Origin: Inia geoffrensis
Taxonomy: Eukaryota > Chordata > Mammalia > Artiodactyla > Iniidae
Reading direction: 5' to 3'
Length of the DNA: 64,000 bases
NCBI GenBank assembly: GCA_036417435.1
Contig: CM070904.1
Coordinates: forward strand, 134,503,089 to 134,567,088
Both the position numbers and the translations under genes were made by a program. Position 1 is the first letter of the stretch. Every line of letters starts with the position of its first letter. Under the pieces are notes generated by a model. That model was not told the DNA's origin. It did no database searches and worked only from the letters and a program-made list of their open reading frames with translations. Of this stretch, positions 60,801 to 64,000 are shown one piece after another.

Positions 60801-62741
60801 GTGGGCAAGACCAGTCCAGGGAGAGGGCGGGGTTTGGTGGTCCCTGAACCCCAGCCCTGCAGTCGGCCTCCGCAGGGACCCTGCCAGGCCGCAGGCCAGG
60901 CCCTCCGTGGTGCCATGCTCCCCCCTCGCCCCCCAGCACCCTGGGGCACAGCCTCCCTTGTCTGGGGAGATGCCCCAACTTCAGGGATGGAGTCCCAGGC
61001 CCATTCCTCCCGATGGGACGTGTCCTGTGGTCTGCCCAGCCCCCGGGTCATGGCGGCTTCCCCGCCGCCCTGGGCCTCCCTGGACCCCACTGTCAGGCCG
61101 TGCGCCCACCCGTGTCCCCGCCCGCAGCCGGCCCCAGACGCCAGCCCCATGAAGCGCTCCATCTCCACTCTGGCGCCCCAGCGCACCCCCGTGGCTCGTC
61201 TCTGCAACCCCACCCTGGACCGCGCTCCGGCCAGCCAGGCCGCCCCCCACTATCACCACCGCTGCTATCGCCGCAGGGACAGGAAGCCGAGGTCCCTGGA
61301 GAAGGGGCCCAGCCTGTCCTCAGACACAGATGGCGGTGCGTGCGAGGGGTCTCTCGAGGGGCGGTGGCTCGAGTTGGGGGTTCAAGAGCACATGGGAACC
61401 CTCTTCCTTTTTGCACCTCACAACCCCACAGCCAGCCCTGAGCCTGAGACCAGGCAGGAGCCCCCCAATCCAGCTCTGCCCTGAGACCCTCTGCTGGCCC
61501 TGGGGGGCCAGGCCGGGGTGGGGTCTGTCTCGCCGCCGGCTTGGCTGTGCTGACTTCTCCTCTCCCCGCCGCCAGCACCCAACGGCGCCGCGGGGCCAGG
61601 GCCGCCCCCGGGGGACGGGCCAGCAGGCTGCCGGCGGGAGCGCAGGCAGGAGCGGGGCCGGTCCCAGGAGCGAAGGCAGCCCTCCGCCTCCTCCGAGAAG
61701 CAGCGTTTCTACTCCTGTGACCGCTTTGGGGGCCGTGAGCCGCCACAGCCCCAGCCCCCCCTCAGCAGTCACCCCGCGTCGCCAACCGCTGGGCAGGAGC
61801 CAGGACCCCCGAGACAGGTACGTGGGCCTCAGGACCCCGCCTCGCCCGCGCTCCCTGGGGTCCGGGAGGGAGCCCCTTGCCGTCCTGGTTCCTAGGCCCA
61901 AGCCTGCGCTCCTTGCTTCCCGGGCCTGCCCGTCCCGCTGGGCGGAGCCCTGGCCCTCCCGCTGTCCAGTCCCTTCTTTACTTTCTTTCTGACTGAGGTG
62001 GGCTGGGCTGTGGTCTCCTGGTCCCTGGCCCTGTGCCTATCCCTTGCTGTCACCACCATCCCCAGGCTGCCATCCCACCCTCCTGGGGCCGCCCCGGGTC
62101 CATCCCAGCTGCCCGCCCCCGCCCCCCGCCATGGCTCTCCCCTGTGCTGTGCTCTGTTGGCCCTGTCCTTTGACTGGGGTTTGCTGTGTTCCCTTTTCCT
62201 GCAGGGCAGTGCTTTGGCGAACGGGAGGCCCCTGCTGCCAACATCTGGTGCTAGCACCCCTGGCCGCGGCGGGTGGAGGCAGCTGCCCCAGACCCCGCTG
62301 ACCCCCCGTCCCAGCATCGCCTATAAGACGGCCAACTCCTCGCCCGTCCACTTTGCTGGGGCTCAGACCAGCCTCCCTGCCTTCTCCCCCGGCCGGCTTA
62401 GCCGTGGCCTTTCAGAACACAACGCACTACTCCAGAGAGACCCCCTCAGCCAGCCCCTGGCCCCCAGCTCTAGGATCGGCTCCGACCCGTACCTGGGGCG
62501 GCGTCTGGACAGCGAGGCTGCTGCCTGCACCCAGCCTGAGGACACGCTCAACTTCGAGGAGGCCGTGGCCACCAACTCGGGCCGCTCGTCCCGGACTTCC
62601 TACGTGTCCTCCCTGACCTCCCAGTCGCACCCCCTCCGCCAGGTGCCCAACGGCCACCACTGCACTCTGGGGCTCAGCTCTGGCGGGGGCGGCCGGGGGC
62701 GGCGCAGCTACCACCACCCCGACCAAGACCACTGGTGCTAG
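57779..62741 (+). CDS. CACNA1B: CACNA1B 3' end: voltage-gated N-type calcium channel alpha-1B, C-terminal tail (probably incomplete)
   Basis: Six exons in the plus orientation encode parts of the Cav2.2 cytoplasmic C-terminal tail, with GT donors and AG acceptors in place: 57779-57875, 59504-59639, 59789-59905, 61128-61335, 61576-61817 and 62205-62741. Known role: Cav2.2 is the pore-forming subunit of presynaptic N-type calcium channels. Its tail binds calmodulin and scaffold proteins such as RIM-BP and MINT/CASK. The last four exons agree in phase with each other. Odd points: the stretch of about 150 residues containing the IQ helix that should lie between the first two exons is missing; the first exon ends in phase 0 and the second starts mid-codon, so they cannot be joined in frame; an in-frame TGA lies at 59822-59824; and no upstream exon is present within 57.7 kb. 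It may be a partial subtelomeric duplicate, or a real gene damaged by assembly. Confidence 0.85.
59504..59639 (+). CDS. CACNA1B: CACNA1B C-terminal tail exon
   Basis: Acceptor CTCCACAG, then one base completing a codon and 45 codons that include [20 protein letters not shown] and [12 protein letters not shown], then donor GTGAGG. In Cav2.2 this follows the 'SNGGA' end of the preceding exon, which is not found in this window. Confidence 0.88.
59789..59905 (+). CDS. CACNA1B: CACNA1B tail exon with an in-frame TGA
   Basis: Acceptor ACCCCCAG, then 39 codons: [11 protein letters not shown], a TGA stop at 59822-59824, then [20 protein letters not shown] and RLAAETQ, and donor GTGGGT. The residue expected at the TGA in Cav2.2 is Arg. 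If the ancestral codon was CGA, the change is a single CpG transition. The reading frame is otherwise intact on both sides of the stop. Confidence 0.88.
59822..59824 (+). other. In-frame premature stop in CACNA1B
   Basis: TGA in the frame of the exon at 59789-59905, between '...QMQSMAL' and 'GPDREPQPG'. Protein made from this copy would lose the basic region, the RIM-BP site and the DHWC end. Confidence 0.85.
61128..61335 (+). CDS. CACNA1B: CACNA1B tail exon, basic/His-rich
   Basis: Acceptor CCCGCAG, then 69 codons plus one base: [20 protein letters not shown], then a His/Arg-rich run ([13 protein letters not shown]) and [14 protein letters not shown], with donor GTGCGT. This is the basic stretch of the Cav2.2 tail. 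The phase agrees with the following exon. Confidence 0.92.
61576..61817 (+). CDS. CACNA1B: CACNA1B tail exon, [15 protein letters not shown] region
   Basis: Acceptor GCCGCCAG, then two bases completing a codon and 80 codons, including [40 protein letters not shown] and [10 protein letters not shown], with donor GTACGT. It is in phase with its neighbours. Confidence 0.92.
62205..62741 (+). CDS. CACNA1B: CACNA1B terminal coding exon ending in DHWC
   Basis: Acceptor CCTGCAG, then 178 codons and a TAG stop at 62739-62741. It contains [12 protein letters not shown] (the proline-rich site known to bind RIM-BP SH3 domains), [47 protein letters not shown] and the last residues [10 protein letters not shown]. 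The final DxWC is the known MINT1 PDZ ligand of Cav2.2. The exon is fully open, so this part is not yet eroded. Confidence 0.95.
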   Translation, partial: GSALANGRPLLPTSGASTPGRGGWRQLPQTPLTPRPSIAYKTANSSPVHFAGAQTSLPAFSPGRLSRGLSEHNALLQRDPLSQPLAPSSRIGSDPYLGRRLDSEAAACTQPEDTLNFEEAVATNSGRSSRTSYVSSLTSQSHPLRQVPNGHHCTLGLSSGGGGRGRRSYHHPDQDHWC

Positions 62742-63375
62742 CCGCACTGCGACCGGTGGGCCCGTCCCAGGTGATGAGTTTTATCATCTGCGCTGGGCTC
62801 CGGGGGCGCTTGGGCGCTGAGGCGGGGGCCGCAGCCCCGGGAGGAGAGCCTCGCCCCTGTGTCTCCTCCCTCGCGCTGGGTGGAGCGGTTTGTAGAGGGC
62901 TGTGGCACATACCCCTCTAACCCTCCCGCGCTGCCTCCCTGGGTCTCACAGCTCAGAGCCTGCACAGGACGCGGCTGTGTGTGCTGAGCGGCACTGGGTG
63001 AAGGACCCAGCATCCGAGGTGTGTGCTGGGAACGTTTTGCAGGAGGTCTGAATCTTGTGCGGATCATCCTTCATCCAAACGTGTGGTGCAGAGGAGCGGG
63101 CGGGACCTCAGGACAGAGTAGGTGGTAAACCGAGCAGGTCTCGTCGGCCCCCGCGCACCGACAGTCCGGTGGCGCCCTTCGTACCTAAATTGGCAAAGAG
63201 GCACTAGAAACACACGCAGATGCTCTGTCCTCTCCCAGACACAGTCAGCCCTGACAGGGACCAAATCTGGACAACGTTCTGCTGTTGGTTTTGATTTTTA
63301 GTCACGACACCCTTCACTCGTTTGTTGACTCTATATACTTGATCAGAAAATAAAAATAAAAAACCAGAATAACGG
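62742..63375 (+). other. CACNA1B 3' UTR
   Basis: Non-coding sequence after the TAG stop up to the poly(A) signals at 63349-63360. It is GC-rich at first and AT-rich at the end. No other gene was recognised in it. Confidence 0.6.
63349..63360 (+). promoter_or_regulatory. Tandem AATAAA poly(A) signals
   Basis: AATAAA at 63349-63354 and again at 63355-63360, about 610 bp after the CACNA1B stop. They are the first such signals downstream, so they are the likely 3' end of the transcript. Confidence 0.55.
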
Positions 63376-64000
63376 GGAAGGGAATGTTAACATGACTGTA
63401 AAACAGGAAACCTGTAGGAGGACCTCAGCCTCTCAGGATGTGTGTTCTCGGCTTGCTCGAGGACATGATCTGTGTCCAGTCCAGGCGGCCGACCAGACCA
63501 CCCCGGCTCCCGCGGCTCTCGACCAAGTGCCTGACCTCCTAGCCCCTCGCGCAGCCTCCCGGGGGCAGGACGGGAGGCCTGTGTGAACTGCGAGTGGGCT
63601 TTGTGGAAACTGTTGCAAACGGCAACTGAGTATAAAGCGGATGTAATGGAGAACGTGCAGAAAACATCCAGTAGGTCCGTCGTAGTTGGAATGAAGCAGC
63701 CGTTTGCCCTTTTTTCTCAAACCAGTAGAGGCTGCAGGGCATGTGTAGCGTGGCCCGCGTGGGCCGGTCAGTCTTTCTACACCCGATTCTCAGGGACGGG
63801 GTGCCTGACGGGCAGGGCGCAATCTCTGTAGTTGTGCAAATTGCTTTTCACAGAAGACTCATCGGGGAGAGGCTGGTGTGAAGCGGGGGGGACTGGATGG
63901 GGTGCGGGCAGGAGGGGCGCCCGCGTCTGAGCAGAGGAGGGCAGCTGGGAACCAAAGGGAAATGAGGCCGGAGCTCGGAGGAAGGAGCAGCTCAGCTGCG
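63376..64000. other. Non-coding DNA at the window end
   Basis: No gene, RNA or clear repeat recognised. Confidence 0.45.

Noticed and set aside
61998..62741. A 247-residue frame starting at a Met at 61998 as the protein start
   Set aside because: The part before 62205 is intron. The acceptor CCTGCAG at 62198-62204 and the match to the Cav2.2 tail set the exon start at 62205.

Overview
The window reads as a mammalian nuclear sequence, most likely from a toothed whale. The main clue is ten copies of tRNA-Glu-derived SINEs of the CHR type. Most have the short cetacean form: a head ending in GGGAAGCCC, a core around CCGCTCCGCGGCATG, and an A tail. There are also laurasiatherian-type L1 elements. 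No bacterial, plasmid or phage features are visible. The window is gene-poor, rich in repeats, and has the look of a subtelomere: degenerate telomeric hexamers inside the sequence, several kilobases of minisatellite, and the tail of CACNA1B, a gene that lies near the 9q telomere in human.

Layout. 1-1036: an ancient interspersed repeat split by an old L1. 1.0-8.2 kb: GC-rich non-coding DNA with old L1 and LTR-like remnants. 8.2-9.3 kb: a G-rich 16-bp minisatellite with higher-order structure. 9.3-17.5 kb: non-coding DNA with an old L1 5' UTR piece and an L1 carrying a 5' inversion. 17.9-27.1 kb: one long minus-strand L1 with decayed ORF1 and ORF2, broken by two SINEs and by a complete retrocopy of ACP1 (low-molecular-weight phosphotyrosine phosphatase). 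The retrocopy has an open 158-residue frame, a poly(A) signal, an A tail and a 15-bp target-site duplication. 27.1-30.2 kb: older L1 pieces and a second L1 with a 5' inversion. 31.4-36.8 kb: a large degenerate satellite with a 24-bp unit that contains TTAGGG and TCAGGG. 36.8-38.0 kb: a diverged duplicated segment. 38-47 kb: non-coding DNA with scattered repeats. 47-51.4 kb: a nest of old L1, SINEs, LTR-like DNA and a tRNA-Glu fossil. 51.4-52.85 kb: two interstitial telomeric blocks. 52.9-57.8 kb: non-coding DNA.

57.8-62.7 kb carries six recognisable plus-strand exons of CACNA1B (Cav2.2, the N-type calcium channel), ending in the DHWC C-terminus, followed by a 3' UTR with AATAAA signals near 63.35 kb. 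The copy looks incomplete. I find no CACNA1B exon in the 57.7 kb upstream, the stretch of about 150 residues that includes the IQ helix is absent, the flanking exons would join out of frame, and one exon has an in-frame TGA. Either this is a partial subtelomeric duplicate (pseudogene), or the assembly has lost or joined pieces here.

I see no operon-like or multi-gene system. The two coding units, the ACP1 retrocopy and the CACNA1B tail, have no visible functional link. The most unusual material is the telomere-like 24-bp satellite, the variant-rich interstitial telomeric blocks and the orphan CACNA1B tail next to them.
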